NCBI GenBank assembly: GCA_002811645.1
Contig: PDIP01000114.1
Span: 1 to 31,928 of the forward strand
Length of the DNA: 31,928 bases
Direction: 5' to 3'
Origin: Corallochytrium limacisporum
Taxonomy: Eukaryota; Opisthokonta
The position numbers and the translations under genes are program-made. The notes under the pieces were generated by a model that worked only from the letters and a program-made list of their open reading frames with translations, was not told where the DNA came from and did not search any database. Positions 1 to 8,411 of this stretch are shown piece after piece. Positions within the stretch are counted from its first letter, which is position 1; every line of letters begins with the position of its first letter.

Positions 1-864
1 CCCCTTCTTCCACCCCGTACCCCCATGCACACCTCCCCCCATCAGTACCTAAAGAATAGGCCCACGCATCGGAAAGTGGACTTTTTGGAGGGCTTTCCTC
101 CTTTTATTTTTGTTAAGTATGCCGGACCAGTCCGCAAAGGCAACTAAAACAAATATGCCGCAGAAGAAGGGAGAGGGGCAGCTGGTATCGGGAGTTTAAG
201 TACTTTGCCCACAGCCAAAGGGACAAGAAAAAAGAAAAAAAATGTAAAGAAAAAATTCGCTAAAAAAAAGCCAGTGGCTGCGTAGGCCAATTTATAAATA
301 TTCCGGATATGTAAAATCATTCTCAGGCACCGTTAATGATAGTTATTAACAGATAAAGTATATTGATATACTTCCAATCATCTCTGCCGGTCACCGGCCC
401 AGTGTGTTGCCCCTTCGCCGTTATCATACTGCTGCACATTCTTGCCTGCTCTCGGCTCGAGGCGAACGAACAGTGGCCTGCATGCCGCGCCCTCAGCGCC
501 ATCACTCCGCGGACCGCTCATCTCCTTCTTCGTCTTATCCTGTGGCAATCCATTCATCTCGCTGCTGCTGCGGTTTCTGCTGCTCTTTCCTTATCTCCTT
601 GGGGCCAACGATATGGGCCTCCATCCGAAAGGTACTTCCCACCGTTGATGCTGGCTCTGTAATCACCAAGCAAGGTAGTCAACTTCCACACCACCAATAT
701 CTTTCGAGGGATCCCGAGCGCTGGGCTTGCGATGCAGTTACATTCTTCGCAACCGTAGAGAACCCCGTATCATTCCATCAGGGGTTAGAATTCTAGACAC
801 GACAAGGTCACATGGTCTTCATCTATTCACAGTAACCTGTTCGCAATACAGTAGGAAATCACAA
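1..864. other. Spacer and 5' flank of the first gene; no gene recognised
   Basis: This stretch holds pyrimidine-rich and A-rich tracts, for example an A-dominated segment around 226-270, and several overlapping short open frames on both strands, none with a recognisable domain. The frame of the next gene is open from 727, but the first in-frame ATG is at 865, so 1-864 is best read as upstream spacer plus 5' UTR. No convincing TATA box or RNA gene was seen. Confidence 0.5.
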
Positions 865-2019
865 ATGCCAGCGGCAGACACAGCCACCGCAACCGCTGCG
901 GCCGTCACAGCCATCGACAGCGCGTTCGTCAGCAAGGAGTCTGACTCAGAGTTTGTCAAGTACCTGCGAAGGCACCGTGTACCGGACTACCTCATCGAAT
1001 GTCTGGCTACTAATGGAGTGGAGACACTCGAGGATCTCCGCCTGCTGTCCGTCTACGGCAGTCGGCACGGTCAGGGAGAGAACCTGGCAGAGATTGAGGG
1101 ATACATTTCACAGATACTGCACTGTGGCACTCCGGTTGCAGCACCGCTGCTTGCGCTGATGCAAAGGGACCTGGGCAAGGCCATGCCCGCGACGCCGGCC
1201 GGCCACTTGAGCCACCGGTCATCGGCCAAAGGCAGCCATGGCCACAATCACAGTAACCACGGAGTGGTCCAGTGGCCGCGCGGGCGTTGCTTCATTGTTC
1301 CGCCAGGGCACCGTCTTCGCCTCCGACGCGCAACGGAGAGTCTACGTGCGTCGTTCCTCGGCGGAGGCAGCCCTACCGATCTGGACGGTCCACCGCCGCC
1401 AATGGCTCCGATGGGTGCCCACCATCCGCCGCCACCTCCGCACTTTGACCCGGCCTTCATGCCACCACCACCGCAACCGCCGATGGTTTCCGCTGCCCCG
1501 ACGATGCCCGCACCTGCAGTTGATCACACGCCGACTTCATCGACCGCAAAGCGACCTCTGTCCTCAGCCACAGCGTGCACAGATTCCGCATCAGCAAAGA
1601 TGGCGCGAACCACTACCAACGCCCTTGCGAACGGTGGTATGGGCACAGAGGGTGAAATTAGTCCCGGCACACTCTATCCAGACTTTGTCTCGCTCGAACA
1701 CCCAAACCAATCACCAACGCGCAAAATGCGGCTCTTTCGGGAAGGACACAATCACACACCAGTACCCGGCGCGGCTACCGCATTGAACGGTGCGGGGCCG
1801 AACACAGTTCAGGAACTGCCGCCGCTTGAAGCGAGGCAAATCGTGACGCAGCTCCTGGCCGAATCCCCGGCAAGACACGGAAAAGGAGGACCAGAGGCTC
1901 AGCGCCGGGCACAAGACGGGCTAGACAAGGTGTTGTTCGCGGCACCGAAAGAGGCGGGGGCCACTGACACCGGAGGGGCTGAACAGGCCCCTGAATCGGA
2001 TGCAGCGGGGACCACGTAG
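865..2019 (+). CDS. Hypothetical protein with N-terminal SAM-like domain and proline-rich middle
   Basis: The product is 384 residues. The frame is open upstream to 727, but only through a TTG, so the ATG at 865 is the first usable start; its -3 base is C, a weak context. Residues about 27-105 are predicted helical and resemble a sterile alpha motif (SAM-like) fold, with a FVKYLRRHRVPDYL segment followed by an NGVETLEDLRLL segment. SAM-type domains mediate protein or RNA contacts. A His/Ser patch follows, then a proline-rich stretch at about 175-215 with PPPP and PPPPP runs typical of SH3, WW or profilin ligands. The second half is low complexity and polar, with one helical segment near residues 315-350 (LPPLEARQIVTQLL). 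No enzyme motif, signal peptide or membrane segment is visible. A scaffold or regulatory protein is plausible but unproven. The length, single-frame continuity and downstream AATAAA support a real gene. Confidence 0.72.
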   Translation: MPAADTATATAAAVTAIDSAFVSKESDSEFVKYLRRHRVPDYLIECLATNGVETLEDLRLLSVYGSRHGQGENLAEIEGYISQILHCGTPVAAPLLALMQRDLGKAMPATPAGHLSHRSSAKGSHGHNHSNHGVVQWPRGRCFIVPPGHRLRLRRATESLRASFLGGGSPTDLDGPPPPMAPMGAHHPPPPPHFDPAFMPPPPQPPMVSAAPTMPAPAVDHTPTSSTAKRPLSSATACTDSASAKMARTTTNALANGGMGTEGEISPGTLYPDFVSLEHPNQSPTRKMRLFREGHNHTPVPGAATALNGAGPNTVQELPPLEARQIVTQLLAESPARHGKGGPEAQRRAQDGLDKVLFAAPKEAGATDTGGAEQAPESDAAGTT

Positions 2020-2032
2020 GCATGTAGATAGA

Positions 2033-2049
2033 CTGAAGCATCGCTTCAG
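2033..2049 (+). terminator. Stem-loop just downstream of the SAM-like gene
   Basis: The arms CTGAAGC and GCTTCAG form a perfect 7-bp stem around a 3-nt loop, 14 bases after the stop codon and 6 bases before an AATAAA. It could be part of the 3' UTR that shapes 3' end formation. A chance hairpin cannot be excluded. Confidence 0.35.
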
Positions 2050-2054
2050 CATAG

Positions 2055-2060
2055 AATAAA
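2055..2060 (+). promoter_or_regulatory. Polyadenylation signal AATAAA of the SAM-like gene
   Basis: A canonical AATAAA lies 36 bases after the stop codon at 2019, on the same strand, where a compact eukaryotic gene would have its poly(A) signal. Confidence 0.5.
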
Positions 2061-2453
2061 CAATAGACGCACCACACAATGCATCAATTAAATCCCGTCT
2101 GCATCCCACAACCTCCCCTTCCGCCGTCCTTTCTCGTTCCTCGCCGTCTCCGCTTTGGGGTGTGGGGGGGGGGGGGGAAGGGGTGCTGCATGGTGTCCGT
2201 CGGGGGCGCGCCGTTGGGAAAAGTTGAGAAACTTTCTTCTGCCACGGTGGCTGTTCTGTGTGGCACGGCTACTTCAGGCACCGTGGAGTCGGATCGGATG
2301 CGGCTCGACTGGTATGCGGTACAGAAAATGATTAAAGAATTTTGGTGACTGGACCAACCAATGAGAGACCATGTGGCGGTGAATGAGAAATGTGTATCGC
2401 TAAGGAAGCAGAAACCATTGGTAAGTGAGGCAACACAATAAGGACAGACAACC

Positions 2454-3512
2454 ATGAGCAAGCGTTCGCACGATTCAGGCGGCGGCGGTGGTTCCCATTA
2501 TCCCAATAAGCGCAACAAAGGCGGTCACGGACAGAGCGGAGGCGGATCAATACCGCAGGCGCCGACGGAACCGCCACCACCGCTCGCGTCCGTCCGGTGT
2601 GAGGTTGATCTGCAGAAGGCTTTCGCAGTCTACGAGCGAAACTTGGTAGACAGGTACGACCGGCATGAGCGATTGGTGAAGATCAGTCGTGACATCACTG
2701 TCCGAGGCAAACGCGCAATTTTTGCTTTGCAACGGACCGCATATCCGAAGAGCAATGGTGGACTGCAGGGCATGAAGCAAATGATGGCCTCGGGATCAGA
2801 TGCACCGGAACAAAAGGAAACAACAGATCACTTGCTCAAGACCTGGCAGGAGCACAACAAAGAGGCTTTGGACTCCATCGACGCTGATCTGCGCGCGATT
2901 GATCCGCTGCTGTCTGCGATCGCCAAGGAAATCTACGGAATCGCGGACGATGCTCAGTCCCAAGCGGTCGCTGCACAAGCTGACTACCATCTGCACGCCC
3001 GCGCCTTCTCCCCAGGGATCCAGGAGTACTTGGAAGCTTTGTTGTTCCGTGGGTGCCTTGTGCACGGGCGCTTGCTTTCGCTGGATGAGGTCAATGCCAA
3101 AGATCGGGGACTCGGCGGATGCTCGACGGTGACTGCGGCCGAAGATCAGCAACAACCCGCGCGGTGCCTGCAATTCACACCGACAGACTACGTCCTTGGA
3201 TGTGCTGACGTCACGGGTGAACTAATGCGCTACTCACTGGCTCAGATGACCCACGGTGCCTTTGAAGCAGCTGTGTGGTGCCTGCACCTGCTCCGATCCC
3301 TGACTACGTCCCTGGCAATCTTTCAGAAGAAGCACATCTCTGGCATTGACCGTAAGCACGGCGAAATGCACCGCAGCTTAGCCAAGGTCGAGACCGCGAT
3401 CTACCGCCTGGTTGTTCGCGGGAGCGAGGTACCGGAGGATCGGCTGGCCGAGGTTTTGGTTGCCCCTGCTGGAGGTGGAGACGGCAGTGGTGGTGGCAAA
3501 GACGACGATTAG
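2454..3512 (+). CDS. TSNAX: Translin-associated factor X (TRAX)
   Basis: TRAX pairs with translin to form C3PO, a Mg2+-dependent endoribonuclease known to remove the cleaved passenger strand during RISC loading and to trim tRNA processing products. The product is 352 residues. Residues about 50-335 match the all-helical translin fold: FAVYERNLVDRYDRHERLVK, KRAIFALQR, EYLEALLF and DYVLGCADVTGELMRYSL. The acidic residues expected to form the active site are present as E191 and E194 in EYLEA and D252 and E256 in DVTGE, so the subunit looks catalytically competent. The first 45 residues are Gly/Pro-rich with basic NKRNK, a possible nuclear-localisation patch; this tail and a Gly/Asp-rich end make the protein about 60 residues longer than the human one. 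The ATG has A at -3. Translin itself is not in this window. The gene converges on RPL8. Confidence 0.93.
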   Translation: MSKRSHDSGGGGGSHYPNKRNKGGHGQSGGGSIPQAPTEPPPPLASVRCEVDLQKAFAVYERNLVDRYDRHERLVKISRDITVRGKRAIFALQRTAYPKSNGGLQGMKQMMASGSDAPEQKETTDHLLKTWQEHNKEALDSIDADLRAIDPLLSAIAKEIYGIADDAQSQAVAAQADYHLHARAFSPGIQEYLEALLFRGCLVHGRLLSLDEVNAKDRGLGGCSTVTAAEDQQQPARCLQFTPTDYVLGCADVTGELMRYSLAQMTHGAFEAAVWCLHLLRSLTTSLAIFQKKHISGIDRKHGEMHRSLAKVETAIYRLVVRGSEVPEDRLAEVLVAPAGGGDGSGGGKDDD

Positions 3513-4001
3513 GACCAGCCGGTTCGCTCTCGATCGACTTGTGGAGGACCGAGAGAGTGCCCACATAGTAAGGGGACAGACAGTTAGCAGAACCAATACC
3601 CCTCCACACTCATTACTCAACAAAAACAGAATTCAAACTCTTTTAGATGATTTCAAGAACGTAGGTTGCTACACTAGGTTACGTTTAGGTTTGGAAATGT
3701 GGAAAAAGATGTGAAAAGATTTGAATTATTATGCCGTGCAAATTGAAAGTGCAAATAGGATTGAAGTACGTTGACGATGCCTGTTGGAAAATAACGATTT
3801 TGTGTGGATGGCTACTACCTGGAGATGTTGACGACAGGCAAAGCATGGGAAAACATGGAAGTCTTTAGCAAACTACCAATACCCAGCCTCGTAATCATCA
3901 TTACCAGAGGAGCAGTATGGACTAGAATGTGATTGAGACAGAAGTCAAAGATTGATATTACGTTGCAATGATCATGATCCATAATAGCAAACTCAAACTT
4001 C
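3513..4001. other. Convergent spacer between TRAX and RPL8
   Basis: This is a 489-bp AT-leaning stretch that must hold the 3' UTRs of both genes, which run towards each other. No canonical AATAAA was seen on either strand close to either stop codon, so variant signals are probably used. No gene is seen. Confidence 0.6.
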
Positions 4002-4772
4002 TTACTCGTCCTTCTTGCCAACGTTCTTGGTACCACGCAGACGACCGGTACGGCGGGCAGCAATGAGACCGACCTTCTTACCGGGGGGAGCGTCACGGCG
4101 GACAGTGGAGGGGAAACCAATGTGCTGATGGTTACCACCACCGTGGGGATGCTCGACGGGGTTCATGCACACACCGCGCACCTTGGGCCAGCTGTTGCGC
4201 TTAGCCTTGTACTTGTGGAAGGCACGACCGGCCTTCAGGATGGGCTTATCAGTACGGCCACCACCGGCAACCAGACCAACCATGGCGCGGGCAGCGGAGG
4301 GGATGACCTTCTTGGAGCCGGAAGGCAGCTTCACGCGGGTCTTTCCGTCCTCGGAGTGACCAATGATAATACCGTAGCAGCCAGAGGCACGAGCCAGGGA
4401 ACCACGGTCTCCGGTCTTCTCTTCCAGGTTGCAGATGACGGTGCCCTCGGGCATCTGTCCAACGGGGAGAATGTTGCCAACAACCAGAGCAGCCTTCTTA
4501 CCGGCGTAGATGAACTGACCAGTGTACATACCCTCAGTAGCGACAAAGAGCTCAGTGCTCTTCTTGAAACGGTAAGGATCCCGGAACTCAACCTTAGCCA
4601 GGGGAGCACCGCGACCGCTGTCGTGAATAATATCCTTGATCACACCCTTGATGAAACCGTTACGCTCGGCGTAGTCGAGAGTACGGAAAGCGGCGGCACC
4701 CTTGCGGTTTTTGGTGTGAGCCTTGAAAATAGCAGCCGAACCACGGCGCTGGCTACGAGTAACGCGACCCAT
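4002..4772 (-). CDS. RPL8: 60S ribosomal protein L8 (uL2)
   Basis: This protein is universal ribosomal protein uL2 of the large cytosolic subunit, placed next to the peptidyl-transferase centre. The product is 256 residues, essentially the usual eukaryotic length (about 257). It begins [11 protein letters not shown] and carries the hallmark [17 protein letters not shown] segment near residues 205-223, followed by [28 protein letters not shown]. The His in GGGNHQH is the conserved histidine close to the catalytic centre, hydroxylated in human RPL8. The sequence is the eukaryotic cytosolic form, not a mitochondrial or bacterial one. The frame stays open upstream to 5081 by chance; the conserved MGRV start at 4772 has A at -3 (AAACATG). 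There is no intron, although ribosomal protein genes in many eukaryotes carry one near the start. High expression is expected. Confidence 0.98.
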   Translation of the reverse strand: MGRVTRSQRRGSAAIFKAHTKNRKGAAAFRTLDYAERNGFIKGVIKDIIHDSGRGAPLAKVEFRDPYRFKKSTELFVATEGMYTGQFIYAGKKAALVVGNILPVGQMPEGTVICNLEEKTGDRGSLARASGCYGIIIGHSEDGKTRVKLPSGSKKVIPSAARAMVGLVAGGGRTDKPILKAGRAFHKYKAKRNSWPKVRGVCMNPVEHPHGGGNHQHIGFPSTVRRDAPPGKKVGLIAARRTGRLRGTKNVGKKDE

Positions 4773-5348
4773 GTTTACTTTTTTAGATCTAAAAGACTTT
4801 GCTCGAAGATATACTAACCCGTTGGGCCCGAATAAATATCTTAAGGAACCCTTGAATACCACAACTGCCGTGATCGAGAAATGGTATATCACAAATAGCT
4901 CATCACAGATGAAGCTTCTGCCTGTTACATTATAATGATAACCTAGGTTTATAATATAATAATTGGCGAAGCCTGTGAAGCAATGGAAAGCATACATCGA
5001 GGTCATTTCACATTCCAGCTCACCCCCAGTACACTGGTGATGTATTGCGATGAAGCCGTTGTGACTGCCATTGTACACCAAAGGAGCTCACTCGCCCATA
5101 CTGCGTGGCCTGCGCTACCTGGTCTGTCAGTAACAAATGTACAGCAAGCGACAGCATCCCACTGATTCACTATGCAATCAAGAACGTCCTCTGAACTGGT
5201 ACATTATATATAAAACATGCATCCCGAGTAAATGTCTGGTAAATTGGTAATAAATGGCTCGGAGGCCCGTGCTCACTATACAAAAACTAGGCCTTCCACC
5301 ACCCCCCCTTTTCCATTTGTAGGCCCTAAAATTTCAAACAAAGAAAAA

Positions 5349-5397
5349 GGGGAGAAAAAACACACAAAATTTTGTGTGTGTCTTTCCCAATCTCCCC
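5349..5397. repeat. Nested inverted repeat around an AT-centred palindrome
   Basis: The inner core at 5360-5379 is a perfect 20-bp palindrome (ACACACAAAA facing TTTTGTGTGT). It is flanked by a second pair of arms, GGGGAGA at 5349-5355 and TCTCCCC at 5391-5397. Together they can form one long imperfect hairpin or cruciform. It lies in noncoding spacer between RPL8 and GDPD; its function is unknown. Confidence 0.7.
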
Positions 5398-5418
5398 TCG
5401 AATGTGTGTGCTTTTTTA

Positions 5419-5451
5419 GGGACCCGGGGGGAGAGGTCCCCCCCGGGGGGG
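5419..5451. repeat. GGGACC/GGTCCC hairpin fused to a C7G7 palindrome
   Basis: The arms GGGACC (5419-5424) and GGTCCC (5435-5440) form a stem. The right arm runs into seven C followed immediately by seven G (5438-5451), a perfect 14-bp palindrome. The two structures are mutually exclusive because they share the C run. Confidence 0.7.
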
Positions 5452-5687
5452 CCTCCTCCTTCCCTCTCAATTCTAAACTGTACCCCTAATATAAAACCAT
5501 TTAATGAAACCAGCGAGCTCCCCCTTCCTTTTCAGAGGGAGCAAAACAAAAAAGAAAAAAAAGAACGGAGAGAGAAGATTTAACAGAAAAGAAAAAAGGG
5601 AATCCCACCAACCGTGACCGCGGGGCTTGCCACTTCTCCGTTCCACCCACCCCACCGCCGCAGTTTTTTCTTTCCCACAAAGACAAA

Positions 5688-5711
5688 CCCCCCCCCCCCG
5701 GGGGGGGGGGG
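5688..5711. repeat. C12G12 perfect homopolymer palindrome
   Basis: Twelve C are followed directly by twelve G, making a perfect self-complementary 24-bp block, then AGGGGGGCCCGGGCC. It is the longest example of the C-run/G-run junctions that recur in the spacers of this window. Confidence 0.85.
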
Positions 5712-7312
5712 AGGGGGGCCCGGGCCGGCCGCGCTTGCGCAAATGTGCAAGGCTGTTGTGTGTGACGCCCTGAAGCCATGCAGAAAGAAAATGATGCAGA
5801 AGAGGCTCGTAGTCTGCGAAAACACATTACTCAGTAATCAATGGAGTATGCATAGTAGTACGTAGGAGAATTATGCAAAACACCCCACGAACATGGCTAA
5901 TATCGCAACTGAGGAGCCTCTGACTCTCGGTTCCTCTCTCTTGCCTCACCACTGTCCTGTCCGCCATGGTACATCCGAGGGCCAGACGAAGCAAGCAACT
6001 GAAGACTACTAAACCATGCGGCTGTATGGTACACAAGGCCGCTGCTGCGGCTCCCCACACACACTCTCGCACAGCAATTACACAGAGGCACATGGAGATT
6101 CAAGACACCTCCGCTAAGAAAAGTAAGAATGATATGGAAGACTCCCGTGTCCGAAGACCATCGCACAGATAGGATTGGAAAGGAGTGAACACTAAAAATC
6201 AAAAGGATACGGGCAGTGCTGTGCCAATGGGAGCCTACCAGTGCGACCGCGGCTTCCCGACTCTCAGCCACCAAGTATTCTCAAAAAATTCTTCTCCGCT
6301 GTCGAAGAACTACGGAGCTATCAGTACGGGAGGGTATCAGCCGATGCTCCTGAAATATGGATCGCATATCAGCATGATGGTGGACCGCAATACACAGGAA
6401 GCCCCTGCGGCACAAAACTGCTAAAAACTCGGAGGAGTAAGGCACCCCATTGGTACCGGTTCGTAAGCTCCGAATCCCTCCGTTCCAAAATGACGCACAT
6501 TTCGAGCCTACTTGTTGTTGCAGGTCGCGGAGAAAAAGGGGTATGTTGATTGGAAACCCGACTGTGGAACTGGCTGGTGCCGATGCAACCGTTGGGAATG
6601 AGGGGGGTTGGAGAGGTTTATGTTAGACTTCTACATTCCCTGTCAGTGCAACAACGACTCCAAACCAAAAGCGGGAAGAGGGGGGCCAAAACGAATCCCG
6701 GGATGACCTGGACTCGGCTGATATGGGGACATGGGTGGGTTCGTAAGCGGCTCCGTTGACGATGATGGATGAAACAATGGATGCTCCGGCGTGTAAGCAT
6801 ACAGAAAAGCGCCCGAAGACGAGTGTGGCAGAGGCTGGCACGGCTTACACTCTCAAGCTTTCTAGCTTTTGTGAGGATCAATATCAGGGAGCGAATGAAG
6901 GATCATCAGCAAGCAAGGTCGGTGATCTTGGTCTTGGAATTCATCCCGAAAAAGGAGATCGCTAAGGCCGTCTTAGGGGCATCCTGGAAGAGGGTTTAGT
7001 GGTTAACTTGAGTATCTTCTCATTACAAGCAAGCATCGTACTTTGAGTGCCTATCTTACCCGCAATGGGTACAGAGGGAGAGATGGCTGCGTACATGCCA
7101 GACCACAACGCTTACGTTGCCTTGTCAGATGTAGGTCTTCATCAACGGATTACCATCATCCGGAACCCAAATCGAGCAAGTGTGGCTCAGAAGGGCCAAA
7201 TCACTGGAGGCTGGGGCCGAGAAGAAGCGCTAGTAGGAGCGGAATCCAGGGACGGTTAGTTTTCTGATAGGACCCGCCAGTGTTCGAACGCAAGCTAAAC
7301 CACCCACCCCCT

Positions 7313-7327
7313 CCCCCGGGGGGGGGG
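7313..7327. repeat. C5G10 tract downstream of GDPD
   Basis: Five C are followed by ten G, and the C5 is itself preceded by CCCCCT. It lies about 110 bp beyond the stop codon of the minus-strand GDPD gene, so it may sit in that gene's 3' flank. Confidence 0.7.
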
Positions 7328-7436
7328 TGTCAAGGTTTACATTTCAAGTACTAGGAGATTTGTCTGCTTGTATTATCATTCTGAGTTGAAACATTACAAA
7401 ACTCGTTTGGCAGATCACCTTTCGACAGCTACGAGC

Positions 7437-8411
7437 TTACCTGGGCACAACTTCGCCATTTTCATCGAATTCAGTGAAAGGTGCAGTGGGATCTGCTGTC
7501 AGGTCAGGGCATATGCGCTCAATCGGGCCGGTGTGAGTGCCACGGTCCTTTGGCGAGGTACCAGTCTTAAACTCGTCATCCACGATCTGGCGGGCAATAT
7601 CAGGTGAGTCGGTGATAATACCATCGACACCTAACGTGAGGTAGTGGCGCATGTCATCAGGGTTGTTGATGGTGTAGCAGAAGACCGGGACACTTTCGTC
7701 GTGCATGGACTCAATGTAGCCCTCATAAATAGCGCTGCATCTGGGCACGACCATGTCAACAACATCGCGGCTAAAATCGGCAAAAGGAGGTTGCCAAAGG
7801 AGAAAGCCGGTGGCAACATTCGGGTGCAAGGCACGGGCGCGCTCAAGGGAACGGTAGCTGAATGACTGTAGAACAATCTTATCCGTGAGGGGATCTCCGA
7901 TAGAGCTGAGGAGCAACCCATGTTCCTCAAGGACCTCCATCAGAGCATCAACCACGTGATCACCGTACTCCTTGATCTCAATGAGCAGTCTCATCTTGGG
8001 ATTAACACTAAAGGCACAGTCCAGATGCTCGGCAAGGGTAGGGAGAGGCGTATCTACAAAGCGATCCTGAGCCAAATCAGGATAGAGGTCGTTGAACCAA
8101 GATCCGTAGTCACACTGACGGGCATCCTCCAGCTTCAGATCATTGATGACACCAGTGCAATCAGATGTGCGGTCGATGGTGTCATCGTGCAGGCATACGG
8201 GGATACCATCGGCGGTGAGGACAACATCACATTCCATGTAGTCAGCTTCAAGCATCATAGCTCCGTCAAAGGAGTGGACCGTGTTCTCCGGATAGTAGGT
8301 CGCGGCGCCGCGATGTCCCACAACGAATTGCTTTCCGATGAGAGACTGACCCATAGCAGACCCCGCAAAAGCGACGAGACCGAAAGTGCACCTCATGTTT
8401 CTGTTGTGCAT
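7437..8411 (-). CDS. Secreted glycerophosphodiester phosphodiesterase (GDPD family)
   Basis: GDPD enzymes hydrolyse glycerophosphodiesters, such as glycerophosphocholine, to glycerol-3-phosphate and an alcohol. The product is 324 residues, a normal size. The TIM-barrel motifs are intact: HRGA (H33-R34), PENT at 41-44, the metal-binding pair E60 and D62 in MECDVV, HDDTIDRT with catalytic H75, EIKE at 145-148, and the late GVDGIITD strand at 261-268. The N-terminus (MHNRNMRCTFGLVAFAGSAMGQ) has a basic start and a short hydrophobic stretch typical of a signal peptide, so the enzyme probably acts in the secretory pathway or outside the cell, perhaps for phosphate or choline scavenging. The ATG at 8411 is used here; an in-frame ATG at 8396 has a better context and also preserves the leader. 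The last 40 residues past the barrel are family-atypical and acidic. The overall style resembles bacterial and fungal secreted GDPDs. Confidence 0.93.
   Translation of the reverse strand: MHNRNMRCTFGLVAFAGSAMGQSLIGKQFVVGHRGAATYYPENTVHSFDGAMMLEADYMECDVVLTADGIPVCLHDDTIDRTSDCTGVINDLKLEDARQCDYGSWFNDLYPDLAQDRFVDTPLPTLAEHLDCAFSVNPKMRLLIEIKEYGDHVVDALMEVLEEHGLLLSSIGDPLTDKIVLQSFSYRSLERARALHPNVATGFLLWQPPFADFSRDVVDMVVPRCSAIYEGYIESMHDESVPVFCYTINNPDDMRHYLTLGVDGIITDSPDIARQIVDDEFKTGTSPKDRGTHTGPIERICPDLTADPTAPFTEFDENGEVVPR

Larger units (their letters stand above)
2020..2453. other. Spacer between the SAM-like gene and TRAX, with a G14 run
   Basis: This spacer holds the 3' hairpin and poly(A) signal of the upstream gene, an uninterrupted run of 14 G at 2164-2177, and the presumed promoter and 5' UTR of TRAX. 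No gene is recognisable in it. Overlapping frames on both strands here have no domain signature. Confidence 0.6.
4773..7436. other. 2.7 kb spacer with palindromic G/C tracts; no gene recognised
   Basis: The left part is presumably the RPL8 promoter. A TATATATAAAA sequence at 5205-5215 is about 430 bp from the RPL8 ATG, so its use is doubtful. From 5290 to 5720 the DNA is low complexity with a hairpin (5349-5397), a C7G7 block (5438-5451) and a C12G12 block (5688-5711). From 5900 to 7260 several short frames exist. An ATG at 5966 in a good context opens 68 codons, and an ATG at 7065 opens 64 codons. The frame from 6196 to 6999 is interrupted only by TGA codons at 6547, 6757 and 6763. None matches a known family by eye. 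A decayed or intron-containing gene is possible but not supported well enough to call. Confidence 0.5.

Noticed and set aside
4122-4817. 231-codon plus-strand open frame across RPL8
   Set aside because: It is an antisense shadow of the highly codon-biased RPL8 gene.
5205-5215. TATATATAAAA as the RPL8 or a plus-strand promoter
   Set aside because: It is about 430 bp from the RPL8 ATG. On the plus strand an ATG lies only 17 bp downstream, too close for a normal transcription start.
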